The translations under genes were made by a program, and so were the position numbers. A model generated the notes under the pieces. That model did not search any database, was not told where the DNA came from, and worked only from the letters and a program-made list of their open reading frames with translations. Source: UBA1756 sp045222555 (GTDB lineage Bacteria > Bacteroidota > Bacteroidia > Bacteroidales > WCHB1-69). From it: a DNA stretch of 64,000 nt. Below, piece after piece: positions 19,301 through 27,840 of this stretch. The stretch is taken from positions 10,442 to 74,441 of the forward strand of contig JBGUYY010000113.1 of NCBI GenBank assembly GCA_045222555.1, written 5' to 3'. How positions within the stretch are numbered: position 1 is the first letter of the stretch; every line of letters starts with the position of its first letter.

Positions 19301-22238
19301 GTATGAGAAATACTCGCTGGATATGGAACTAACTCGCTACCACGATATTGCAGAGCCTGGCAGTGAAGAGGAGTGGGAAATCCAACTCAAAGATAACAAG
19401 GGAAAACCTGCGAATCAGGCAGAGCTTTTGGCATGGATGACCGATTGTAGTTTGTATGAATTGGGCATGAGGGTTCCTGAAATTATGCAAGACTACAGTT
19501 ATAGTCCAAAGAAGCGCCCCATCCGTGTTTCCTCCTATTCCTCTCTTGAACATGATAAATTCACTTCCCCCCAAAAATTGTCCCACCTCTTTTTGTGGAA
19601 GCTGACGAAGTGGAGAAAAACTGCTGTTATGAATGGCGGCGGCACTGTATTGGATGCCGATGCCACTGTGCTGGATGCCGATGTGGTCGTCACATATAGA
19701 AGACCTGAAATCGGTGCAGCAGGTGTTAACTCCACCGACGGCACGATGCAGTCAGTGCGTGGAAGTCGTTCTGATGGTGAGAAAGTTATAATTGATGGAG
19801 TGTTAGTGCGGGATGATGAATCTATGGAAGAGGAAACAGGAGAGGTGTCGCCGTCAGCAGAGGAGGCCTTTTCCGAAAAACAGCAGCCGCGTCCCATCCG
19901 CTTCCGCAGCAACTTCACGGAGACGGCTTTCTTCTATCCGCAGCTGCAAACCGATGAGAACGGCCGCATCCGGTTCAGCTTCACCCTGCCCGACCAGTTC
20001 ACCCGCTGGCAGTTCTTTGCTTATGCGTACACCAACGGCAAGCCCATTCGTAGCCAGAAATTTACTACCTATGTGCAAACTCGACTCTCGCTGATGCTGC
20101 AGAGCAATGCCCCCCGCTTCTTCCGTGAGGGCGACACCATGGAGCTGCGGGTGAAAATCAACAGCTTGTGCGACACGGCGCTCCACGGCACGGCCACCGC
20201 CGCCTTCTACGCCCCCGAAACCGACGAGCCCCTGTCCCTGCTGATAGAGCCTGCCGACAGCGTGCAATCGTTCCAGTGCAAGGCCAACGGCACGGCCTCC
20301 GCCGCGTGGCGCATCGCCATCCCCGAAGGAATTACAGCAGTGAAGTATCGACTCTCTGCCCGCGCAGGTAACTGTGGCGACGGCGAGGAGAACATCCTGC
20401 CCGTGCTGCCCAACCGCACCCTCGTCACCGAGGCGATGAATTTCATCGTGCCTGTCCACACCGACACCACCCTCGTCTTCCAATCCTACCGCGCATACAG
20501 CGCGAAACTCTCCACCCTCACACACATCGCCTTCACGGCAGAGTTTACCACCAACCCCACGTGGCTGGCCCTCTACGCCCTGCCCGACCTTATCAGCTAT
20601 CCGTACGAATGCAACGAGCAGGTCTTCTCCAAACTGTTTGCCACCTCCACCGTGCTGCACGCCTTGGAGCAGGTGGACGGGCTGGACTCCCTCCTGCAAA
20701 GCTGGCGCGACGACACCCTTGCCGCCACTTCGCCGCTGTTGGCCAACGAACATCTCAAAGAGATGCTTCTCGAAGAGACCCCGTGGCTCCGCAGCGCACA
20801 AAACGAGAGCAGCCAGCGGAAAGCCATCGCTGAGATTTTCCAAGAGGAAAACCTCCAGCGCATTCTTCAGAAAAATCTTAACAAATTATCCGTCAATCAG
20901 TTGGCAAATGGCGGTTGGAGCTGGTATGGCCAGTACAGTTACTCTGGCTACATCACCGCGCACATCACCGCCGGCCTTTTCAAACTTTCGCGTATCGGAG
21001 TGGAAAGCGACAAGATGGAGAGCATGGCACGGAAAGCTATCCGCCGGATGGACAAAGAGCACGAGGAGGCCTATCAGCAATTCCTGAAAGACAAAGAGAA
21101 GACTCCGGAGCTGACCTACCCCTTCTGCGAGGAGGATGTACATTACCTGTACGCCCGTTCGTTTGCCGGCGCAGATTCCAACTGGTGGTCACAACCTTAT
21201 GTGCAGAATTTGATTAGCTTCGCCACGAAGAACATCCTGCATCGCCACTACATGCGGCAGGCGGAGGTGGCTCTGTTCCTGCACCGGTTTGGCCGTACCG
21301 AAGAAGCTGTGAAAATTGTTGCTGCGCTGCGGCGTGATGCCGTTCATGATGCGGAAACGGGGATGTACTGGCGGGACGAATATTCCGGCTGCCACTATTT
21401 CCCGTGGTACCATGCGCCCGTCGAGCGGCAGGCCCTCCTGTTGGAAACATTTGCGGAGATTTCGCCGCGCGAGGAGGAGCTGACGGCGATGAAGCAGTGG
21501 CTGCTGCAGAACAAGAAGAACAACAGCTGGTACAGCACCAAGGCCACCACCGAGGCCGTTTACGCCCTGCTGCTGCACGCCCCCGCCGATATGCTCGCCC
21601 CTGCCACCACCACCATCGCTGTTGGTGGCGAACCGCTGCATGGCGAAGGGACCGCGCCGGCTACTGGCGCAACGGGATACGTGAAGCAGATCTGGAAGCC
21701 GGAGGCGATGACTCCAGCATTGGCCGACATTGCCATCCGCACCGACAGCGTTCACCCGCTCTTCGGGGCGTGCTACTGGCAATATACCGAGAATGCCGAT
21801 AAGGTGGCCGCTTCCGGCGACGGACTGACGGTGCGGCGCACCATCTACCACCGGGAGCCCGATGAGACGGGGCAGCGCGTGCCGGTCACAGCGGAAAATC
21901 CCGCACGGTTAGGCGAGAAACTTACGGTGCACATCGAGCTCACCAGCGACCGCGAGGTGATGTACGTGCATGTGAAGGACCCGCGGGCTGCTGCCTTCGA
22001 GCCGGTCAACTTCCGCGAGCAGCGGAACTACTACCAGGGAACCGGCTGGGTGGAGAGCCCGCGCGATGCTGCTACCCACTTCTTCTTCAACAGGTTGCCG
22101 GAGGGCAAGGTGGTGATGGAGTACGATGTTTTCGCCACGCAGACGGGTGACTTCACCTGTGGCGGCACCTCCGTAGAGTGCATGTACGCCCCCGAGCACC
22201 GCGCTCAGAGCAAGGGCGAGAGGATAGAGGTGAGATAA
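16341..22238 (+). CDS. Bacterial alpha-2-macroglobulin family protein
   Basis: 1965 aa from the ATG at 16341 (MKNLVKIALLLMMMAASFLPLFCFGQ, signal peptide). An N-terminal helical region is followed by macroglobulin beta domains (ILISDRTLYRPGQTVFFKLVV = MG2-type; LHIRGKAITLNGQPV-like strands). A long bait-like linker at about 1090-1190 contains two TVLDAD repeats and VRGSRSDGEKVIIDGVLV. The A2M domain follows (NFTETAFFYPQLQTDENGRI). The thioester region reads PYECNEQVF: C1424-N-E-Q keeps the CxEQ thioester. An alpha-toroid and receptor-binding-like C-terminus follow. The family traps proteases covalently; this one is secreted and large. It stands alone between divergent neighbours. Confidence 0.9.
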   Translation: MKNLVKIALLLMMMAASFLPLFCFGQERYEEMPYDTLWKMYEEERALNHYFYYERGRALNIRHAIKKKATQEQNAFHYFKATAIGYRMKGEWGEDHLPSFATDWGDPDSNLYIALGYYVEAQKFYHEKKAPHLLRQCFDRMPQNVPLEDGKWDFLRIINDLQPHPFTTLNDLLIAEGLSIVVGDTATMNYLIDKAISAHQSPDDRQKVIEFEILRWQQLISEITYPIDSSEYWQALNRIEATYGSDEALDLARGLVLTLFNRSTNGATDYGTMALGYYDKILNSSTTGYYREEAHRCRAELLAKFMESASPIGVVAPAHKLRLSVTCTNIDTLYVSVFPARYRELITQSHRLYTSYREYWQPREEYLSTLLFTQRFVVDCHEPGRPITTELWLDSLPLGEYDLYFHTHPELNTAGALMESHLRVSRLLVSSWQAPVKRCVGINDRLTGKPIVSGYGTYPFALTLPNRFGEMTYSYKESYHYVSRNPDLTLHERGVRTPSTYRIDDYYGGHYRYSRRYFMRYSSPYYGILISDRTLYRPGQTVFFKLVVVNRWGKLLKNKKLTVAIEGPSWEIEDTLELTTSEFGSVVGSFHLPEEKVGHYRFKVETRRGRTVHLYNSFTVADYKLPTFKVEWLFDTLQPAPGDTLIIRGKAITLNGQPVRDALVELTVLNYWGQENVETYRLFTQYDGTFSQPVLIPYTKMRQNLSLQATVTDLNGETHDSQKSFTVDPERLRIQVSGRDRYDLATDSVAEWKVRPENILAIKQQMPFQVMVVRLQPPAEYKEPVLADVPAYWRPQHSADEYNQLWPSLTFNFQHNDPNTWLIADTLYHAVHHSANDSLLTLDLTHWPAGNYRITVSGTDMKGKETTTVRHFFINNSHSEKFVPYQPAYAVFTAFPKQVGDKVTVTVGSCLHNAIVISDVYQGKRRLKTVRTNLDGNQKSFTVKTRRHGKRNLSVVSRIVQNEHFYSCTLDSVIPYSEKAIQKAMKQYEKYSLDMELTRYHDIAEPGSEEEWEIQLKDNKGKPANQAELLAWMTDCSLYELGMRVPEIMQDYSYSPKKRPIRVSSYSSLEHDKFTSPQKLSHLFLWKLTKWRKTAVMNGGGTVLDADATVLDADVVVTYRRPEIGAAGVNSTDGTMQSVRGSRSDGEKVIIDGVLVRDDESMEEETGEVSPSAEEAFSEKQQPRPIRFRSNFTETAFFYPQLQTDENGRIRFSFTLPDQFTRWQFFAYAYTNGKPIRSQKFTTYVQTRLSLMLQSNAPRFFREGDTMELRVKINSLCDTALHGTATAAFYAPETDEPLSLLIEPADSVQSFQCKANGTASAAWRIAIPEGITAVKYRLSARAGNCGDGEENILPVLPNRTLVTEAMNFIVPVHTDTTLVFQSYRAYSAKLSTLTHIAFTAEFTTNPTWLALYALPDLISYPYECNEQVFSKLFATSTVLHALEQVDGLDSLLQSWRDDTLAATSPLLANEHLKEMLLEETPWLRSAQNESSQRKAIAEIFQEENLQRILQKNLNKLSVNQLANGGWSWYGQYSYSGYITAHITAGLFKLSRIGVESDKMESMARKAIRRMDKEHEEAYQQFLKDKEKTPELTYPFCEEDVHYLYARSFAGADSNWWSQPYVQNLISFATKNILHRHYMRQAEVALFLHRFGRTEEAVKIVAALRRDAVHDAETGMYWRDEYSGCHYFPWYHAPVERQALLLETFAEISPREEELTAMKQWLLQNKKNNSWYSTKATTEAVYALLLHAPADMLAPATTTIAVGGEPLHGEGTAPATGATGYVKQIWKPEAMTPALADIAIRTDSVHPLFGACYWQYTENADKVAASGDGLTVRRTIYHREPDETGQRVPVTAENPARLGEKLTVHIELTSDREVMYVHVKDPRAAAFEPVNFREQRNYYQGTGWVESPRDAATHFFFNRLPEGKVVMEYDVFATQTGDFTCGGTSVECMYAPEHRAQSKGERIEVR

Positions 22239-22259
22239 TTTTGGTATTTGCCAATCCCA

Positions 22260-22454
22260 TCAGAAGAAATCCTCTTCTGCCTCGTTTTCGTACTGCAACT
22301 CGTTTTCTTTCACCGTCTCGTTGATGGCCTCCCCATAGCCGGTCAAGGCAGCGAAGGGGGCAAACTGCGCTGCACGGCTGGCCATTGGCATCTGCGGATG
22401 GTTTTTCGATACAGGATGCGGCATGTTGATGATATCTTCGTAATGGTCGTTCAT
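22260..22454 (-). CDS. Small YolD-like partner of Y-family polymerase
   Basis: 64 aa: MNDHYEDIINMPHPVSKNHP, then MASRAAQFAPFAALTGYGEAI and an acidic tail ending EEDFF. The RAAQFAPFAALTGY core is the signature of small proteins found next to UvrX/DinB-type polymerases in Firmicutes. Its ATG overlaps the TGA of the polymerase by 4 bp (22451-22454), so the two are translationally coupled. The molecular role is not established; it is inferred to modulate or chaperone the polymerase. Confidence 0.75.
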   Translation of the reverse strand: MNDHYEDIINMPHPVSKNHPQMPMASRAAQFAPFAALTGYGEAINETVKENELQYENEAEEDFF

Positions 22455-23959
22455 GCTTTATGTCCTCCTATCTGCTGGTTGCGTTCCTTGGCTGTTGCGC
22501 CTTCTTCAAAATTCAGCCCTTTCAGAATGGCGTTTTTGCCGTATTTCTTTTTGATTTTCAATAATGTTTCCTGCACTTTGCGCTCTTTTTGGCTGCTCTC
22601 GAGTTCCGCCAGTTTCTTTTTCTCCTCCGCTTCATAATCTGTGAAAAGGTCGAGTTGTTCGGCCTGCTGGGGCTGCGAAAGTGCCTGCTGTTCACTAATC
22701 ACCCTGTTCACTGTCAGATAGATGCGCCGCACCAGCAAGTGGGGGTTGACAATCTGGTCAAAAAGTTCGGTGATGGTGTCGATCATCAGTTTGGAGGAGG
22801 AGGTCGGGGTTTTCAGGTTTCGGGTGCCGTGCGCGTGCTTCGGGACGGGGCGGCCGTAGTAGTCGGTGGTGATTTCACCGTGGTACTGGGAACGGTATTT
22901 CGGATTGGTCAGGTTTTCCGCATCATACACGATAGTCAGTACCAGTTGGTCGGTCACGAGGTGATGGGCCACCATCTTCAGGGCCATCTCATCGGCCATT
23001 TCGCGGGCTACCACCCGCGCTTTCTTGAACTCGTAGCCGGTGGACAGCACTTGTCCGTTGCTCAGACAGTTGGTTTCAGGCTTGTAGGCCTTTACTGCCG
23101 CCATTGTGCAGGGCTCCCATCCCCAGGCATGGTCGATGAGGAGTTCAGCATTCACTCCGAAAAGTTTGTACAGAAGTTCTTCGTTCTCCAAGGAGCAGCG
23201 TGCAATTTTCCCCATCGTGTCGATGCCGTAGGGTTCTAATCGCCGTGCGATGCCGCGTCCCACGCGCCAGAAGCTCGTCAGCGGCTTGTGGTTCCATAGT
23301 TGTTGGCGGTAGCTCATCTCGTCGAGTTCGGCGATGCGTACCCCGTCTTGGTCGGCGGGGATGTGCTTGGCCACGATGTCCATCGCGATTTTGCAGAGGT
23401 ACATGTTGGTGCCGATGCCGGCGGTGGCGGTGATGCCGGTCTCCTTCAGCACGTCGCGCACCATCTTCAAGGCCAGCTCATGCGCGGTAATCTTGTAGGT
23501 TGGAAGGTAGTTGGTGGCATCGATGAAAACCTCATCGATGGAGTAGGGATAGATGTCCTCCGGCGCGATGTATTTCAGATAAACCTGATAGACCCGGGTG
23601 CTGTATTCGATATAGTGGGCCATGCGCGGAGGTGCCACAAGGTAGTCCACCTCCCAGTCGGAATGGGCTTTCAGCTCCTTGTCGAGATTCGATTTGCCGT
23701 TGAAACGGCCGTAGGGGAGGGCGCGGCGGCGGGTATTGTTCACCTCCCGTACCTTCTGCACCACCTCGAAAAGCCGCGGCCGCCCGCCGATGCCATACGC
23801 CTTCAGCGAGGGCGACACGGCCAGACAGATGGTCTTGTCGGTACGGCTTTTGTCGGCCACCACCAGGTTGGTCGCCAACGGGTCAAGTCCCCGCTCCACG
23901 CACTCCACCGAGGCGTAAAACGACTTGAGGTCAATGGCAATGTAAGTGCGCGGGTTCAT
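22451..23959 (-). CDS. Y-family DNA polymerase (DinB/UvrX-like)
   Basis: 502 aa translesion polymerase. Catalytic motifs: YIAIDLKSFYASVECVERGLDP (metal-binding Asp and steric gate region) and YSIDEVFIDATNYL (SIDE-like motif). A palm/thumb helix-hairpin region lies around GIDTMGKIARCSLENEEL. The C-terminus contains QAEQLDLFTDYE, a QLDLF-type beta-clamp binding motif. It is longer than DinB (about 350 aa) and than UmuC (about 420 aa). The protein style and its small partner resemble Firmicutes pairs, which suggests horizontal origin. It would extend primers past damaged bases. Confidence 0.88.
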   Translation of the reverse strand: MNPRTYIAIDLKSFYASVECVERGLDPLATNLVVADKSRTDKTICLAVSPSLKAYGIGGRPRLFEVVQKVREVNNTRRRALPYGRFNGKSNLDKELKAHSDWEVDYLVAPPRMAHYIEYSTRVYQVYLKYIAPEDIYPYSIDEVFIDATNYLPTYKITAHELALKMVRDVLKETGITATAGIGTNMYLCKIAMDIVAKHIPADQDGVRIAELDEMSYRQQLWNHKPLTSFWRVGRGIARRLEPYGIDTMGKIARCSLENEELLYKLFGVNAELLIDHAWGWEPCTMAAVKAYKPETNCLSNGQVLSTGYEFKKARVVAREMADEMALKMVAHHLVTDQLVLTIVYDAENLTNPKYRSQYHGEITTDYYGRPVPKHAHGTRNLKTPTSSSKLMIDTITELFDQIVNPHLLVRRIYLTVNRVISEQQALSQPQQAEQLDLFTDYEAEEKKKLAELESSQKERKVQETLLKIKKKYGKNAILKGLNFEEGATAKERNQQIGGHKA

Positions 23960-24076
23960 GATGGGTTATTTCGGTTTTATGCCGCGGCAAATATACAAAA
24001 TTCCAGCGACTGATTTTAGCCCTTGTGAGGGTGTGTGAGTTTTTCATTATGAAAGAAATTATTTAGAAAAAAATTG

Positions 24077-24084
24077 TATTTTTG
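24077..24084 (+). promoter_or_regulatory. -7 box (TATTTTTG)
   Basis: TAnnTTTG 24 nt upstream of the ATG at 24109. Confidence 0.6.
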
Positions 24085-24108
24085 CGCATTCATTAAAATT
24101 AAAAAGAA

Positions 24109-25308
24109 ATGGCAAAAGTTATCATCATTGGCGCCGGAGGAGTTGGCGCAGTTGTGGCACACAAATGTGCTTCCGTTCCTGAAGTTTTTAGTGAGATTGT
24201 GATTGCCAGCCGTACGAAGGCCAAGTGCGACAAGCTGGCAGCCGCCATCGGCAAACCCAATATCCGCACCGCCCAGGTGGATGCCGACAACGTGCCGGAA
24301 ACCATCGCCCTGCTTGAAAAAGAGAAGCCCGACCTGCTCATCAATGTCGCCCTTCCTTATCAGGACCTCCCGCTGATGGACGCCTGTCTGGCTACCCGCA
24401 CCAACTATATGGACACCGCCAATTATGAACCCAAGGATGTCGCCAAGTTCGAATACAAGTGGCAATGGGCCTACCAAGACCGCTTCAAAGAGGCTGGCAT
24501 CATGGCGCTGCTCGGCTGTGGCTTCGACCCCGGCGTCACCAGCGTCTATACTGCCTACGCCGCAAAGCATCATTTCGATGAAATCCACTACCTCGACATC
24601 GTGGACTGCAACGCCGGCGACCATGGCAAGGCTTTCGCCACCAACTTCAACCCCGAAATCAACATCCGCGAGATCACCCAGCGCGGCAAATATTGGCAGG
24701 ATGGCCAGTGGATTGAAATCGACCCGATGAGCATCCACAAGAGCGTGGAGTATCCCAACATCGGCGAACGTGAGTCGTACCTGCTCTATCATGAAGAGCT
24801 CGAGTCGCTCACCAAGAACTATCCCACCATCAAGCGCGCCCGCTTCTGGATGACCTTCGGACAGAAATACCTCACGGTGCTCAACGTGCTGCAAGAGGTC
24901 GGACTCACCTCCATCAAGCCTATCAACTACGAGGGCAAGGAGATTGTGCCGCTCCAGTTCCTGAAAGCCGTGCTGCCCGAGCCGTCATCACTGGGCGAAG
25001 GCTACACCGGCCAGACTTCCATTGGTTGCCAGATCCGTGGTATCAAAGATGGTAAAGAACGCACCTACTACGTGTGGAACAACTGCGACCACGCCCAGTG
25101 CTTCAAGGAAGTGGGCGCACAGGCCGTTTCGTATACCACCGGCGTGCCCTGTATGCTCGGCGCCAAGATGATCCTCACCGGCCAATGGAAAGGTACCGGC
25201 GTGTTCAACATCGAACAGTTCGACCCCGATCCGTTCATGGCTGAAATCGGCAAGTACGGCCTCCCGTGGAACGAACGCATCGACGAACCCCTTCCCATCG
25301 AAAAATAA
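24109..25308 (+). CDS. Carboxynorspermidine synthase / saccharopine dehydrogenase family
   Basis: 399 aa. N-terminal Rossmann fold VIIIGAGGVGAVVAHKCA. The substrate region LINVALPYQDLPLMDACLATRTNYMDTANYE and GFDPGVTSVYTAYAAKHHFDEIHYLDIVDCNAGDHG are typical of carboxy(nor)spermidine dehydrogenase rather than lysine-pathway enzymes. The reaction is NADPH-dependent reductive condensation of aspartate semialdehyde with a diamine, the first step of the alternative spermidine/norspermidine route. It is followed after 8 nt by a small membrane protein gene, probably co-transcribed. The decarboxylase partner (nspC) is not in the window. Confidence 0.88.
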   Translation: MAKVIIIGAGGVGAVVAHKCASVPEVFSEIVIASRTKAKCDKLAAAIGKPNIRTAQVDADNVPETIALLEKEKPDLLINVALPYQDLPLMDACLATRTNYMDTANYEPKDVAKFEYKWQWAYQDRFKEAGIMALLGCGFDPGVTSVYTAYAAKHHFDEIHYLDIVDCNAGDHGKAFATNFNPEINIREITQRGKYWQDGQWIEIDPMSIHKSVEYPNIGERESYLLYHEELESLTKNYPTIKRARFWMTFGQKYLTVLNVLQEVGLTSIKPINYEGKEIVPLQFLKAVLPEPSSLGEGYTGQTSIGCQIRGIKDGKERTYYVWNNCDHAQCFKEVGAQAVSYTTGVPCMLGAKMILTGQWKGTGVFNIEQFDPDPFMAEIGKYGLPWNERIDEPLPIEK

Positions 25309-25316
25309 ACAACACC

Positions 25317-25739
25317 TTGAAACTCAACCGTCTTGTCATCTTCCTCATCGGCTTTGCCGCCCTCGTTGCGGGGTATTTCGCCCAGCGTGCCTACGTGTAC
25401 CACAACAGCGAGTTCACCCACGGTATGTTCGTGTGCGACAACCCCGCTGAACTACTTCGGTATGAGGCCGATATGTCGTTGTATTATTATGTCAATGGCA
25501 AGGAGTATGTGAGGGAAACGCGTGATGAGTCCCGGCTGGCCTTCAAAGAGGTGCAGGTGCGCTACCCGAAAGATGCCCCCGAGAAAGGCCGTTACTTCAC
25601 ACCGGGTCGCTTCTGGGGACTTTCAGCCCTCTGGCTGCTCGTTCCTACTATGCTGTGGGGCGCCCTCGTCTTCACCCTCTTCAACGAAGATGCCGGCATC
25701 CAACTCTCTTTCTCAAAAAAGTCAAAGATAATTATTTAA
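25317..25739 (+). CDS. Small membrane protein, unknown
   Basis: 140 aa. There is no ATG ahead of the first membrane helix. The TTG at 25317, 8 nt after the previous stop, gives MKLNRLVIFLIGFAALVAGYF and is chosen as the start. Two membrane helices, near residues 4-22 and 102-122 (LSALWLLVPTMLWGALVFTLF), enclose a ~75-residue soluble loop with YYYVNGKEYVRETRDESRL. The layout resembles DUF3592-type proteins. Function unknown. Confidence 0.65.
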   Translation: MKLNRLVIFLIGFAALVAGYFAQRAYVYHNSEFTHGMFVCDNPAELLRYEADMSLYYYVNGKEYVRETRDESRLAFKEVQVRYPKDAPEKGRYFTPGRFWGLSALWLLVPTMLWGALVFTLFNEDAGIQLSFSKKSKIII

Positions 25740-25843
25740 TAAAAAGTTAAAATATATAATCATTCCCTGTAACAAATTGAGCTTTTCTTCGTATGGTGAA
25801 AAGTGAAAAAATTTGAAAATCAATAATTAAAATAAAACCAACT

Positions 25844-26986
25844 ATGAAATTTATTGTATCCCGCAATGATCTGTACAAGAACCTCAGCGCCATCAGCGGA
25901 GTTTTGAGTACAAACAACACCATGCCGATTCTGGACAATTTTCTGTTCACCGTTTCCGGCAAAACCCTTACCCTCACCGCTTCCGACCTCGACTGCACCA
26001 TGAGCGCCGAGATCCAGCTTGACACGGTGGAAGGTGAAGGTTCGATTGCTGTTCCCTCGAAATATCTCCTTGAAACGCTGAAACTGATGAGCGAAATGCC
26101 CATCAACTTTGCTACGGAAGAGGACGGCGACAGCATCAGTCTGAAATTTACGGTGACGGATGGCGAGTACAACGGACACTGCTTTAAGGGCGACGAGTAC
26201 CCCACCACCCCTGTGATGAATGAAAACGCCACGGGCTTCGACATTGATGCCAACATCCTGTACCGTGCCATCTCCAAGACCCTCTTCGCTACCGGCACCG
26301 ACGACCTCCGTCCTACCATGATGGGAGTGTTGTGCGAGCTGAATGAAGACAACATCACCTTTGTGGCCACCGATGCGCACAAACTGGTGAAATACAGAAA
26401 CAATGCGGTCAAGACCATCAATCCTACCTCGTTCATCCTGCCCAAGAAACCTCTTCAGCAGCTCAAGGGCGTGATTGGCAGCGGCAGCGGTCCCATCCAT
26501 GTGGATTACTCCGCCGAGAACAACCACATCCGTTTCAGCTTCGGCAATATCGTGCTCTATTCCTCCCTCTTGGAAGGCACATATCCGAAGTATAAATCGG
26601 TCATCCCGACCAACAACAGCAAGTCGTTTGTGGTTTCCCGCGAGGCGTTCCTGCAGTGCATCCGCCGTGTGGGTATCTACTCCAACCCCTCCACCTACCA
26701 GATCCGCGTGTCGTTGGAGGCCGATAACACCAGCATCAAGGCTGAGGATATCGACTACTCCAACGAGGCTCACGAGAGTATCACGGGTACCTACAATGGG
26801 ACGCCCATGAACATCGGTTTCAACTCCAAATTCCTCCGCGAAATCCTCGAGAACATCGATACGGCAGAGGTGCAGATGGACATGTCGGAGCCGAACCGCG
26901 CCGCCATCATCTATCCGGTGAACCAGAAGGAAGAGGACGAAGAGTTCATCCTGATGCTCATCATGCCGGTGATGCTGAACAACTAA
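25844..26986 (+). CDS. dnaN: DNA polymerase III beta sliding clamp
   Basis: 380 aa with the usual three clamp domains. Recognisable blocks: MKFIVSRNDLYKNLSAISGVL...MPILDNFLF (N domain), FATGTDDLRPTMMGVLCEL and FVATDAHKLVKY (middle domain), and GFNSKFLREILENI...FILMLIMPVMLNN, the conserved C-terminal end that lines the hydrophobic cleft bound by polymerases. Both Y-family polymerases in this window end in QLxLF motifs that would bind it. It is not next to dnaA or recF here. Confidence 0.95.
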   Translation: MKFIVSRNDLYKNLSAISGVLSTNNTMPILDNFLFTVSGKTLTLTASDLDCTMSAEIQLDTVEGEGSIAVPSKYLLETLKLMSEMPINFATEEDGDSISLKFTVTDGEYNGHCFKGDEYPTTPVMNENATGFDIDANILYRAISKTLFATGTDDLRPTMMGVLCELNEDNITFVATDAHKLVKYRNNAVKTINPTSFILPKKPLQQLKGVIGSGSGPIHVDYSAENNHIRFSFGNIVLYSSLLEGTYPKYKSVIPTNNSKSFVVSREAFLQCIRRVGIYSNPSTYQIRVSLEADNTSIKAEDIDYSNEAHESITGTYNGTPMNIGFNSKFLREILENIDTAEVQMDMSEPNRAAIIYPVNQKEEDEEFILMLIMPVMLNN

Positions 26987-27042
26987 GCCGGTTTCGTGCC
27001 GAAGGCACAGACAGTAAACAGCAGTTTACAATATCTTACAAA

Positions 27043-27076
27043 AAAAAGATTGTCCGTTGGGGCAATCTTTTTCTTT
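27043..27076 (+). terminator. Terminator of dnaN
   Basis: Hairpin AAAGATTGTCC-gttg-GGGCAATCTTT followed by TTCTTTT, 57 nt after the dnaN stop. Confidence 0.88.
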
Positions 27077-27106
27077 TATGGGGGAGGGGAGTCTCAGTAA
27101 GGCTCT

Positions 27107-27784
27107 CTATTTCCACAATTCCAAATCTTTGGCGAGCGTGTCTGCGTCCATGAAAGTATCGACGGAAGACCACGCCGAAAGCGAAAGGGATTGTCCTTTT
27201 GACGTATAGGTTGAATAGATGAGTTGTTTGTAGGCTTGTTCTGTGATGACAGCTGAATTTTCAGGATTCTCGTCCAGATTTCCCAGATAATAGGTGGTGT
27301 ATTTTTTCATTATTGCTGCTTCTTGTTCATCGTCGGCATCTTCTGGCAGCTCTTCCCATGCTTTTTCAATATCCACCACTTCAGAAAGAGTCATCAAGGG
27401 AAGAAACTGCAAATTCAGAAGATAGATGGTGGCACCGTAATATCCCATGTGTCCATAGTCACAGTAAAGAAGTCCGTTGCGAGGGATATAGGATATGGAT
27501 CCGTCGCTTCCGATATACTTTTCCACCACTTTGCCGTTCTGCACGGAAAGGATGTAGTTGCCCACGGCGGAATATTTTCCGTACAAAACCAGTTCCGGTA
27601 TTTTATCAGCATCAAGGTATATGTATTCCCCTCCTTCGCACCAGTCGTTATAGGTTTCTCTTACCGTGAATTTGTCGCTTTTGATGTATTCTCGGTAAAG
27701 TTTTCTGTAATCGGTTCCCTGTCCGTATCCTGTCAGGAAGAAGGAAAGGATGATGAAGCATAGCAGACCTCGTTTCATATTCAT
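27107..27784 (-). CDS. Exported protein of unknown function
   Basis: 225 aa with signal peptide MKRGLLCFIILSFFLTGYGQ (start 27784, or the ATG at 27778). The mature part contains SDKFTVRETYNDWCEGGEYIYLDADKIPELVLYGKYSAVGNYILSV. The DADKIPELVL stretch resembles the calcium-loop-like 'D.D..PEL' element found in secreted proteins that report or store metals, but the match is short. It ends ADTLAKDLELWK. No family is claimed. A -7 box sits at 27810. Confidence 0.65.
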   Translation of the reverse strand: MNMKRGLLCFIILSFFLTGYGQGTDYRKLYREYIKSDKFTVRETYNDWCEGGEYIYLDADKIPELVLYGKYSAVGNYILSVQNGKVVEKYIGSDGSISYIPRNGLLYCDYGHMGYYGATIYLLNLQFLPLMTLSEVVDIEKAWEELPEDADDEQEAAIMKKYTTYYLGNLDENPENSAVITEQAYKQLIYSTYTSKGQSLSLSAWSSVDTFMDADTLAKDLELWK

Positions 27785-27809
27785 GCAATTGGTTTGTTGA
27801 AATTTTCTG

Positions 27810-27817
27810 CAAAAATA
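27810..27817 (-). promoter_or_regulatory. -7 box (TATTTTTG)
   Basis: TAnnTTTG on the minus strand, 25 nt upstream of the ATG at 27784. Confidence 0.6.
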
Positions 27818-27840
27818 CTATTTTTTCTGAAATTATCCTC

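Noticed and set aside
25266..25316. GTG start of the small membrane protein
   Set aside because: It lies inside the preceding gene and would add a non-hydrophobic leader. The TTG at 25317 fits spacing and membrane topology better.
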